Source: Chrysomallon squamiferum
Lineage: Eukaryota > Mollusca > Gastropoda > Neomphalida > Peltospiridae
Reading direction: 5' to 3'
Length of the DNA: 32,500 bases
NCBI GenBank assembly: GCA_012295275.1
Contig: CM022679.1
Span: 7,904,669 to 7,937,168, forward strand
Positions 13,229 to 26,553 of this stretch are shown piece by piece; the stretch's first letter is position 1, and every line of letters starts with the position of its first letter. The translations under genes and the position numbers were made by a program. Below the pieces are notes generated by a model. It was not told the DNA's origin, made no database searches, and worked only from the letters and a program-made list of their open reading frames with translations.

Positions 13229-16200
13229 CATGATGAACATTTATGAAATGAATTTTACTTTATATTTAGAGGTTTTAAATGCTTTTCTGTCATCTGACAA
13301 ATACTGTTACTTATTTTTTTTTAATTTAAAAACATCAAATTAAACAGTAGTTATTGGTTTATATAATAAAATGATTTTTACCTGGACAGTCTACATCGTA
13401 GAAGAGGAAGAATGCAATGTGAGCAAGCAGAGTGGCAGTTGGAACCCTGGGATAAACAGAAAACAAATTAAAATTATTCTAGACTGTTAACAGCTTCATC
13501 ATTTCAACCCTGAAACACACATACATTAGGTTTGTTAGAATTAGAATTAAGAATACTCTGGGTTTTGTGTAATGTATACGTACATGGGTGAAAGAATAGA
13601 TATTTGAACAGGTATGTCTATATATGCATGTGCTTGTGCATGCATATCTATATATGTGTTTGTCTCTGAGTGTGGATGCATGTGCGTGCGTGTGAATGTG
13701 TGTGTATTTTTGCTTACTGTTAACAAAACAGAATTAAAAACATGTTAACTGTAAAAAAAAGCCAAAAACCAAATTTATTGATTTTTTTAAATTTTGTAAA
13801 TAAAAACATTTGACATATCCTATCTGAACTCACCACCTTTAAGCTTAGTAAATAAAATGTAACAGAATTTTTGAAATTTTACGAATCCTGTTTGAACTCA
13901 CCACTTTTAAAGCTTTGTAAAAAAAATGTAACAGAATTTTTAAACATTCTACAAATCCTATTTGAACTCACCACTTTTAAAGCTTTGTAAATAAAATGTA
14001 ACAGAATTTTTGAACTTTTTACAAATTCTGTTTGAACTCACCACAGTGGTGATGTAATGGAGAGGATAATGGAGCCTGTGGACACACAGACGCAGAGGAG
14101 AGGGAAAGCAATGGCCAACAGCAGCGAACCAATGGCTCCCTTCACCACAAAGTTCCAGAACCGATTAAAATGTCGAGTCAGACTCTTACCAAGGAAACCT
14201 GCAGTGTAAAACAGTTGTTTAACACACACAAGAAAATAACATACATGATGTACACCAACACAATCAAAATATAAAATATGCATTAAGTAATTATATTATG
14301 AGGTGTAAATGCTGGTTAGTATTAGCTCAATTGGTAGAGTTCTGTTTTCTGAAGATGAATATACAGGTTTAAATTAATTTAGCAGAAAATTTAGTAATCT
14401 ACTATACTTATTAACATGACTATTTCTGATTTATTGTAAATATGGAATAACCTCTTCAATTCATTTATGATATCCCCTCTTCCAGTAATGACCACTAAAG
14501 CAATCACAATACACTGACTCATAATAATGATGTCTGACTATTGTCCAGTTTGAATTTTCGCCTCTAGACGCCTCTAGATGGAGATATTTGTCTTGGTTTG
14601 TGAAGTAAAAAAATGAAAATTTAAATCTTTTAGTAAATCAAATGCTAGTGTTAGAATGTTCACCTAACAGGATGGTCAAGTTTAATTCATACCACTGATT
14701 GCCAAGGTAAGTGACACAGAAATGCAGAAAGGTTACCTGTGTCTGGGGTCTCCTCAAACTCTTTTCTTGATTTTCGCACATTTTCCCAGAGTGCTTGCAA
14801 ATTTGATATCATTGTTGGAGTGAGTGAAGACTCTCTAGGGTACAAGGCACCCTAAAATTAACAATTAATTAGTTACACGTCTATAATGTTCATGATTTAA
14901 AATCAATAATTGATCAGTTACATATCAATAATGTAACCTGTTCATGATTTAAATTTAACAATTAATCAGATACAAAATAAAACAAACAACCATATAAACA
15001 TTATGTGTACCAATTAACTTTTTAAATATCAAAATAATAAAAAGCAATACCTTCTGTAATTTAACAAGAAGACAGATAGAAAAACCATCTTTAATTAATA
15101 AAATGTGATATCTAACATAGTTTTCTTACAGTTCCATGTTATATAGTACTTATACTGCATAGTAAAATAACTTTAAATATTTACTTGTTTAACTGATATT
15201 TGAACTTACAAATCTAGCTCCAAACAAAAAAGCATATATAGGTTTATTCTCACACAATATTCTACTAATAATGAACATAAAATTAATTCTAGCTGTTTCT
15301 GGGATTTGAACTCACAAGCCACTTACATCAACCTGGCTGAGTTTGAGATCTGGCATGAAGGGTTTAACTGAAAACAGTGCTCTAAGGCTGAACTTACTGC
15401 ACCATGGAATTATTACCTGCAGCAGGAACATAAATTAATTAGTAACTCAAATAAATATACATACATATATACATATATATAATTACTAATTACATAAGTA
15501 TGTACATATAGACATATAAACATAGATTTCCAAAGATGTATAGATCCAAATTAATCAGAATATTCATTGCTAACTACATAGATACATATATACTTAGTAT
15601 ATATACTTACATATATACATATATACTTAGTATATATACTTACATATATACATACATACCGCAAAATAAAATAAAGAACAATCGCACATTAAGAAATTAA
15701 GTAAAAAAATAAATAAAATAAATATATTTATTTCATTCGAAGACATATTATAGTATTTTTTAATAATTACTATCAGAATTACATAACCAAAAACACTGTT
15801 GTTTTGACTCAGAAAATTTATATTATATACAAAATTTGGGATTTGTTAAATGCTTCTTTGAATAATAATAAAAAACACCACAAAAAGAGCGCACAAAAAA
15901 CACAAACGTTAAAATTAAATAATGTCGGAACAATTTTGTTTGAGTACTATCCTCAAAAAAGAAAAATATACAGTTATGACAGATTTTAAAAATGTTTGAC
16001 TACACAGAAGAAGCAGTACCCCAAACAGAAACATTGAGTTCCACGTCCAGGCCCAGGTCCTGTGAAAGTAGTTCCACCACCGCCAGAACGGGTGACGTGT
16101 TGTTGTTTTGCATTCCGTATACTTGGACACACTGTAGGTAACCTTGGTAACAAACGGTAAATAACGATTATTTTAATACCAGGTGTATTTCTTCATCATC

Positions 16201-17121
16201 ATCATTATTATATATTTATTTTGTTATTATTATTATTATTATTATTATAATTTTATTTTATAATTTTTATTTAATTGTTATTTAATTTTTTTAAAGATAT
16301 GATTGTTTGCTAACAGTGTATTTGTAGCAATACAAAAAGGTGGTCTTATGAATTTTATGTGTTTTGAAATATTTGTTAATTTGTGATAATAATAATAAAA
16401 TGAAAAAACAGCTCACAATCCTAATTGTTTCATAAATAGCAATATTTAAACAAAATTAAAACTTCAAAAATAGAGAGAACAAACAAACGAGTGAAAAATT
16501 ATAATAATAAATGTGAATACTCAGTCTATTATGGTTATTTGTACATATCTAATATAACATATCAGCAGTCCAGCATCCTTTCATTAAGTTACAACAATCT
16601 TCCATTACATTAACAACCCAGCAAAAACTCAAACATATAACCTACCACATAAACCCTTTTATAATCTTCAAAAAAAAAAAAAAAGTGTTCTCCACTTTAT
16701 AATAATAAAATTAATTTTTCTGACAGTTACTATAAAATAATCAGACATTGTTCTATGGTTTCACTTGTTATTTTAATTTCTTACATTTCTCATCCCTCCA
16801 TCAATCGGAGGACTGCCATCTCTGATCACTGTTTCTATGAGTTCAATCTCACCGTGAGACTGGCGCCGAATCACCCAGTTTCCAGGCAACCAAATCCTTG
16901 TTGAGAATGAGAAAGTCCGTGTAGGTTTTTTCACCTTGCTCAGCTCCTGATGCAAAACAGCATCTCGCTGAATAGAAACACTGAAGTGATGATAACTGTA
17001 CTAGACAACACAGGTTCAGCTCTTGTATCAAAAATTATAAATACTGATATAATTTTCTCTTTGGTTATATAGATGTATGTATGTATGTATGCATGTATGT
17101 ATGCATATATGTATATATATG

Positions 17122-17157
<36 letters not shown>

Positions 17158-17686
17158 TGTATGTATGTATGTATGTATGTATGTATGTATGTATGTATGT
17201 ATGTATGTATGTATGTATGTATGTGTGTATGTATGTATGTTTGTATGTATGTATGTATGTATGTATGTATGTATGTATGTATGTATGTATGTATGTATGT
17301 ATGTATGTATATATATCTGTATGTATGTTCGTAAGTATCTGTGTGTTTGTGTGTGTTAGTATATGTCCTACTACAGATCAGAAATATATTGAGAGTATAT
17401 ATGTGCTGTGTTTGACATTGTTATTAATATAAACAGATAAAACAATAATTTAACCCATTAATACATAACAGGTACATAATGAACACATCTTGTACTGTGA
17501 GACTCAAACATCTACAAACTATCTGTACAACCTCTTTGATAAAGTTGAGATCTCGTCTAAGAAAGTAGACAGCTTGATGAAGTCCCTGCTCCTCACAAAT
17601 ACTGATAGCCTCCTCGTGGGCAGACCAGAGGTTCTGTGTTATGAAGTCATCCTGAAATATGTGTATAATGATATATATCCTGAATA

Positions 17687-17722
<36 letters not shown>

Positions 17723-20700
17723 TGTATGTATGTATGTATGTATGTATGTATGTATGTATGTATGTATGTATGTATGTATGTATGTATGTATGTATGTATG
17801 TGCATGTGTGTGTGTGTGTGTGTCATTATTAATATCACATTAGTTTACTAAAGTTCCATCAACAGGAACTGAACCAGGATATTCAATGTGAGAATCAAGA
17901 GCTCTACAGTTTGAATGATGATTATATATGGCTGGTATTTTCTCTTTATTAATAACGAAGGATACAGTATTTTAATAATATTCAAAATTCAGAATTTTTT
18001 TCTTTTCATTACCAAGATGTAATTAAAACACAGACCTTGAAGGTTTCCACCTGTTCGTTCATCCAAGCCTTGATGCGAGATTTCACTGGGTACTCCTTTC
18101 TTAGGTGACCTACCAGCTGAAAAAACAGCAGAAAATGGTTTTTCAACATAAAAGAAATTTTCAAAATAAAAAGTTTTTAAATATAAAATAAATAAATACA
18201 TTTTTTTTTATTTAAAACTAATTTTAATTTTTTTTTTTTTCCAAAAAAATTAAATATTAATTTTTATATTCAATTTTTTTTTTCCAATGATGGTTCTAGA
18301 CAAACATCATGACTGTGTTAGAAGATTAACTTAAATCTCAGAATCTTTACACTGATGACAAAACCATTGGTCACCAAAACATTATTGACATCCGTGTGTT
18401 AGAAGATTAACTAAAAAAAACCCCCATATTTAGGACAAAACCACCAATATAGTTTCATACAAGTCATGAGACACTGTTTAGAACTGGAAACAGTCTGACG
18501 AGGAAGAGGGATCCTATGACCCATCTTACTCTGAGATAAATGAAGACTTAATCACCAATTAAACCACAGCCTTCTTCATGACCAGTTCACAAATTTAAAA
18601 ATATTTTTCACCTGTTCCTTGTACTTCTGCATCTTCTGTTGAAGGTTCTGTACGGCTTTCTGCATGGCAATCACTGACTTGGCTTGTGACACAAGAAGTT
18701 CACCTGGACATTAACAAATAAACTTTTGATCAAAACACTCGAGAGATAACTTTTTCTTTCATGAATCAAGATCAGACACACAGAGCTTTTTAAGATCAGT
18801 TCAAGATTTTTACATGCAAGATAATACAACAATAGACTAAAATGGGATTTCGAATTTTATATATCAACTGAAGACATATATTCTTTACAAAAATTGACTC
18901 TTAGTATTGTCTCTAAGTAAGTGTATATAAAATGCACAAACAGTTACACACACACACACAGAGATATATATAAACAAAATAAACACACACAAAAAAACAC
19001 ACACAGATATTATATTGATAAACATATGATGGATATAAACATACATACACATATTTGTTTACAAAAAACATACACACAAATAAACATACAGTTATATATA
19101 TAAACAATGATACATATATATATATATAAAAATGCTGCTATTATTATATATATATGCATATATATAATAATGTATATATTAAGTTATGTTGTTTTCAAAG
19201 TAACACAGGTATTTAAATTAAAGGTTACCAAGTCCTTGTTGTAAACTGTTCAGTTCTGCATTGCTGCTGATTGATGTAAACACTCGAACCAGATACTCCT
19301 GCATCACAGCCTCATTCACCATCTGAATAAATAAATAAATAAATAAATAAATGAATGAACAAATAAATGAATTAAGAGATAGAAATAAATAATAAATAAA
19401 TAGAAATAAATAAATGAATGAATAAATAAATTGAAATAAATACAGGAATGAATAAATAAATAAATAAATTAAGAGATATAAATAAATAAATAATGGAAAT
19501 ATTGCTAACTGTAATTTATAACAAGTAAATGAATATAATAAAGAGAATGTATCACAATTTCTTTCTTAGTGAAACAAATGTAACACAAAGTACTAACCTC
19601 AGTTATCTCTTCAATTGACAGCCCCTTTCCTGTAATAATAATAATAATAATACAATCAGTAACACTAAAAGCAGTAATTGACATAACTACAAGTTATTAT
19701 TTTTATTAAACAAAAACTACAACAAAAATGAAAACACAACATAAATAACAAAAATAAATTTAAATAAATAAAAATTAAATAATATAAAATAATATTATCT
19801 TTAATTTTACAACAAAAAATAAATAAATAAATAAATAAATAAAATAATAATGTGTAAAAATAATAAAATAAAAATAAATAAATAAATAATAATACAAATA
19901 AATTATTATCTTTATTTAAATAAATAAATAAAAAAAAATAAAATAAAATAAAATAAAAACAGATGTTCTTTATTTATTTTTAAATTATTCAGAACTCATG
20001 TTTTCTTCTTATTATTGGAGATTTTCTCTTTTTTTAATTTTACTTTTAAGTGTTAAATCAGTTTTACCTTTGTACTCTTTGATCAGCCTCTGTCTAAATG
20101 ACACTGTCCAACCCTTGGCCTCCCTGTCCAGAATGTTACTCAGGATGGGCAAACAGTTGTTCATCAGATCTGCAAATTAACTCCAAACATTAAACAGCAT
20201 TCACATTTGAAATATAATATTAATAATAATAACAGTAATAAAAATAATGTGTTATAAAATAGGGGAAAAAAAAAAAAAAAAAAAAAAATATAAAAATTAA
20301 ATAAATTAAAAAATAAATAAATATATAAAAAAATAAAAATGAAAAATGAAAAAAAAATAAAACAAACTATAAATAAATAAATAAAATATAAGTAAAACAA
20401 AATAAAATAAGAATAAGAATAAAAAAAGTAAAAATATAAATAAAGTAAAATAATTAATAATTAAAATAAAATATATTACCTGATCATTTAAACATTTTTA
20501 AACCAAGACATACTTTTCCCACTAACATACTAACTCCATCAATTTTCACCTTGTAAAAACAAAATTTGTTGTAGCTGTAGCAGCAGCAGTGGTAATGGTA
20601 GTAGCAGAGGTACTAGTAATAGTTAGTAGTAATAATAGTAGTAACAGTCATAATAGTAACAGAGGTAATATTAGTAGCTGTAGTAAAACTAGTAATGGTA

Positions 20701-21987
20701 GAAATAGTAAAAATAGGAGTAATAGTAATGTTAGTAGTTGTATTACTGGTTGTGGTGGAAACAGAAGAAGAAATATAAAAATAATAGTAATGGTAGTTAT
20801 AGTAGTAGTTGTAGCAGTAACAGCAGTAGTAGTTGTAGTAGCAGTAACAGCAGTAGTAGTTGTAGTAGCAGCAGTAGCAGTTGTAGTAGTAGTAAATGGA
20901 ATTACATAAAAGAATAAGTGGTTTTATTCAGATTACCTATCAAGTGCAACTATTTAATGAACCTGCTGGTTTTGCCCACAACAGGCAACAGGCAATGACT
21001 TACACTACAATATTTCAGATATTCAACTTTTTAATTTTTCTGTTACCTGTTCTTTATTTTTGAAAACAAAAATACACACACATACATATATTGTGATGAT
21101 GATGATGATGGTGATTATCATTATTATTATTGTTATTTGTCTGTTGATTATGTAATATATGATTTTACCTTGGTTGAACAGTCTCAGATCTATTTCTTGG
21201 CCTTTGGGGCTGAGAAACCTGTGTGTTATAGGTGGAGGTTTCAGATCAAATGACTGAAAGAAAAACATATAATTTAATTTAAATACTAATAAGATTTTAA
21301 AAAAAATAAATAAATAAATAAATAAATAAATAAATTAGAAGAAAAACACAAGAAGTATTAGATAATAATAATAATGATGATAGAAATATTTTATTTAAAT
21401 TAGAAAAAAATTATTTAAAAAAAAAAAAATTAATAATAGAAAATGATTGATTTTGATAAATAAGATAATAATGATAATATTTCTTCAAAAATAGTTAAAA
21501 ATTAGATTAAAAAAATTTTTATTATTATTACATTTTCAGTTATGTAATGTATCAGATACAATCTCATCATAACAATTTACTTCATAATTTATATATTTTA
21601 ATTCAATCTATCCAGTGAAATGTCATATGAACAACAGTTGTCAAATTAAAATACATTGTTACCTTGTGTGTTTCTATTTTCAATATCTTGGACTGTTCTT
21701 TTATGTATTCACAGAATTCATACAACTCCTTCTTAGAGGAGGGCTGTAATAAACAAATGAGTATTTACAGCTATATTGTTAAAACAATGTTAATAAATGT
21801 ACTGAAATAAATTATAGAATTTAATACATAGTTAAATAAAGAGATAAATTTAGAAAGATTTTCTCCCCCATGTTAAAAACAGTTAAACAATACAGATAAT
21901 ATCTAGAAGAAGAAAACTTATTTAAAAACTGAAATAAAAATAAAATAAATAATTATGTAATATTAATAAATAAATAACACAAAAATA

Positions 21988-22024
<37 letters not shown>

Positions 22025-22710
22025 TAATAAAAAAACAACAACAACAATAATAATAATAATAATAATAATAATTAAAAAAAATAATAATAAAAACAACAAT
22101 AATAATAATAATAAATAATAAAAACCAAAAACAATAATAATAATAATAAAAAACAATAATAATAGTAATAATTAGAATAATAATAATAAAAACAACAATA
22201 ATAATAATAAGCTTTTAACACTTATATAGAAAAAAATATTCCAAAATAATTTTACCTTTTGATATTTACTATTACCTTTATGTTAAGTTCAGCCACAAGG
22301 TAACCCATGTGTTCCTCTCTCACCTTAGTGCATAGATCACCTGGTGTAGTTGATGGCATCCCAATGAAAACATCTAAAACAAAAATGTCTGAATGTATCA
22401 AAAGTCTGCATAACAAATGGCAAAATGAGTTGTCTCCCTTCTTGGTGATAGCAAATTTTTTGCAGTATTAATAATTAGAAGGTCAGATGAAACATTTAAT
22501 GTTGTTAGGATAGAATTTATTTGTAATGAAAGAGAGGTATAGCAAATCTTCTTATTTTCATAATACTTATTAAATATGGAATATGTATGTGTGTTATATA
22601 TGTAATAAACTAGTGACAATAATAAATAAAAATTCAAGTTTTTCTTTAGAATTATTCAGTTTTCTCTCTTTTTTTTCTTTAAAAAAATAAAATTAAATAA
22701 AATTAAAAAT

Positions 22711-22744
<34 letters not shown>

Positions 22745-22797
22745 AGTAATAGTAGTAGTAGTAGTAGTAGTAGTAGTAAGTAGTAGTAGTAGTAGTA

Positions 22798-22852
<55 letters not shown>

Positions 22853-22941
22853 AGTTTAACTCGTGCTGTAACCACAGCTATCAGAAGAGAATATCTAGTA
22901 AAAATTAAGCACTCATCTTATTATCGATTATAAATATAATA

Positions 22942-22973
<32 letters not shown>

Positions 22974-22975
22974 TA

Positions 22976-23039
<64 letters not shown>

Positions 23040-26000
23040 TAAATGTTTTAAATAAAATCTAAGTTAAAGTTTAGTTACCCAGCAGCTTCCAAAGACCTTT
23101 CCCCCAAGCCCGGACAGACTGAGTGATACTGAAGAACTGGGATGAGAACCTGTTTCGTGCAGTTATTATTAGCAACCTCAGCGACAACGCTGCATCCTGA
23201 AACAGCCACAAAACATCAAAAATTAACAACTTAGCTGTACATCATCATCCTTAACAACATAACACAACATGAGTAATAATTGTATCTGAAGAATAAAATA
23301 TGTGGCTACATCAAGATAAAATTATGTTTGTGATCTTTTTAAAATGTTCAAAAGAAATGAATTAATACTAAAATTTTATCAAGTTGTTTTTGATAACCTA
23401 TTAAAAAAATTTAAAGCTCAGTTTACATTATTTAAAAAAAAAAAATTTGTTTAGGTTTAACTAATGCATGGAATAGTCTAGTGGCTTTTCATAAGATGCT
23501 AGAAATTAAAACTTTTAAAAATTATGAGTGTTTGCTATCTAGCATTTAAGAACCTTAAATAACATTTTTTTAAATTCTTTAAGTGTGACTAATGTGTGTA
23601 CTTTGTTTAGTTTATTGATGCATAAGTCCAAGCAAGGACATTTTGTAGACAAAATCTTTAACTGACATCATCTTTTTTATTTTAACTTCAAGATCTAATA
23701 ATAATAATAATAATAATATACAGATTTATATAGCACCCCATACACCATATTTGGTGCTATGTCCACTTACAACAGTGGAATTTTTGTTTTCACCCAACAC
23801 ACCATACTTATCGCAGAGGAAATTTCCTTTTTCTTTTTTGTGGTATTTCTTCATGTGATTATGTATGAGACTGACTGCAATTTTACTTACTTCAGTACAC
23901 TGTGAGGTTCATATTGTCTTTGAAATAATGTTCTAAGAAGTTTAAAAAAAAAAAAAGTACAGTGGCTTACACGGAGCAATGTTTCGTGTGATCTCAGAGT
24001 CCCTTTTGGAAAAGTTCACTGAGTCTCCACTTGTGAACCTGGCCAGGAAAGTGTATACTGTCCACTTCAAACTCCCTGGAAAAACACAACTCATTTTTAA
24101 AAAATTATCATTTAAATTACTATTAATATCAGTAAATGTTTTGGTAAATGTTTTTCAGGGACATTAATATCTTAGAAGTAGATTTTAGGGATTTGTTTTC
24201 ACAAAAGCAAGAATTTGTGTTGACCTCATCAACAAAAGTAATTTTTGAAAAAGATATATAATTATAAATTAAATTTAAAAAAAAATATATATTTTTTAAC
24301 ATAATATGTCAAAATATATGTCAAAATATATTAAAACAATTTTTTTATACCCACACTTAACATATTTTGTATTCAAAACGTATTCATAATTTTATTATAA
24401 CAAATAAAAATACATTACTAAATTTACAGATGTAAAATATTAGTTTTAAGTATAATTAAAAAATGGATCTATTTTGCACACTTTAGTGACATATTATCCA
24501 CTTTTGTTATGATAAACATTCACCCTCTGTTCCAGATACTAGCCAGCTGTTTCTCATTGAGTTTCTTCAAATCTCCAGTTCTGTTCTTAGCTACTTCCTC
24601 AAGTTCATCAAACGATGGAGCTATGAACAAATCCTTTAAACCTATTCTGCTCTGTAAAAAACAAAACAAAAAAACCCCATAAATTTACTACCCATAAAAA
24701 TCAGTACAGATTGAGAATCTTTTATCTAAAATGGTTGGTATCGCATTTGTTTCAGAATCCAGATTTTTTTAGATTTTGGAATACTATGAGACAGCGTTAA
24801 AACTGCATCTCAGTCTAAAAATGAATTCCATTTATATTTCATTAATCAGCTTATATAAACTGTTTGCAAGATTTTTATGTAATATTTTAAAATATGTTTG
24901 TGCCTAAAATAAAGTTTGTGTATGCAAAAATAACCTGAAGACTGTAATATATCAATATATCAGTGTTTGGATAAAGTGTCAGATTATTATTACTACTACA
25001 AGTAATAAATCTTTTATCTAACCAAGAGTCAAAGTAGATTATCACTTAGCACATCAGCATCTGGGGATTTCAGACACAGAGATTTTTAAATTATTTGTAA
25101 ACTGAACCTGTGAGTTTTACATGTAAGTTCATATTTTAAAAAATATAACAATAAAATAAAAATAAGTATTTTAACACATCATATGTGATTTAAAATTCTG
25201 AAATGGAATTCTTATATGTGCCTGTGAAAATCAGTAGAACAGCCAGTCTTTCTCGCATTCCTGATACTATATTAAAATTTAACTAATAATAATAATAATA
25301 ACAACAAAAATAATGGCAATAATAACACTAACAGTTACAACAACAGCAGCAGCAGCAGCAAAAACAACAACAATAATTTATGGAGCTGTACTTACATATT
25401 TTATTACCATGTAACTGTATCAGTATAATTTTTGCATATGTCTTTAGCCATTCATTACGGATGTTACATTTTCCTATTTAAATCAAACTAGAAACTTTAA
25501 CTCACCTCTTCAATGCCTGGATTTCCATCAGCTGCCTGAACATTTGACCTCAGCTTTGGAAGCACAATTGGAAATGTTTTCCAGTGATAAAGCATGGACT
25601 CTGCCAACTGAATTAAAAAAACCAAATTATACAGTAATAGTCTACATATTTTGATACAACAAACAGTTTTTAATATTTTATTTAATATTCAACATTTTGC
25701 TAACTGTATGGAAGCAAATATAGATTTATAAATTAACTATTAGCGTTGTCGCTGAGGTTGTTAAAAATATATTTTTATGGATGTGTGTCTCTACGTGAAT
25801 GTGTATATTATGTTTGCATGATTTTTTTGTAAATGTTTTTCTACAAAAAAGAAACTTAACCTTCTCTCTATGTTCCCTCTTCAGGCAAACACTTTATCTT
25901 GCATACATACACATACAATCAAATTCATACACTGAATGTGTATGTGTGTCTGTTTATCTCTCTCTCTCTCTCTCTTTCACGCACACACACACATACACAC

Positions 26001-26494
26001 AGTCTGTTTTTACCAGTTTGATGGACTCCATGATTTCAGCCATCTCTGGAGAGACTTTGCTGGCATCATATCGAAAATAGAGAGGTTCACGCTGAAAAAT
26101 ACAACAGTAATACACATTAACAGTAAATCATAATTCAGAAAAACAGAATGAATATATACACTGAAAAATATTAAAAAATAAAATAAAAAGTAATAATAAA
26201 AAATAACGAATTACTTAAGATAGCCAATATAAAATATAAAATAATGGAAATTAATAAATTCAGAAAAAAAATATACAGTCTGAAACAGTATAGTTTTCTT
26301 CTTTTTTTCTTCAAATGTATTTTTATTTATTTATATATTTTGTTTCTTATGTCAAACTTATGTTTTTATTCAGAAGTAAAACATACAGGAGAATACACAG
26401 TTGAACAAAATGATACTTAAGAAATGTTTCACATTTTAAAACATTGTTAATAAGAAATAGTAGCATTCATTAGAAGTCAAGATACATTTCACAG

Positions 26495-26553
<59 letters not shown>

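Noticed and set aside
15290-15325. B-box-like sequence next to the exon 18 donor on the minus strand
   Set aside because: No A box at the right distance, so a SINE head cannot be supported.
15915-16130. Trp-rich hydrophobic frame over exon 17
   Set aside because: It is open but out of phase with exon 16; the other frame joins in phase, stays open over the whole exon and looks like a normal soluble protein.
17073-17432. Long open frames over the TATG arrays
   Set aside because: They are only Met-Tyr-Val-Cys repeats from a tetranucleotide array, open in several frames at once.
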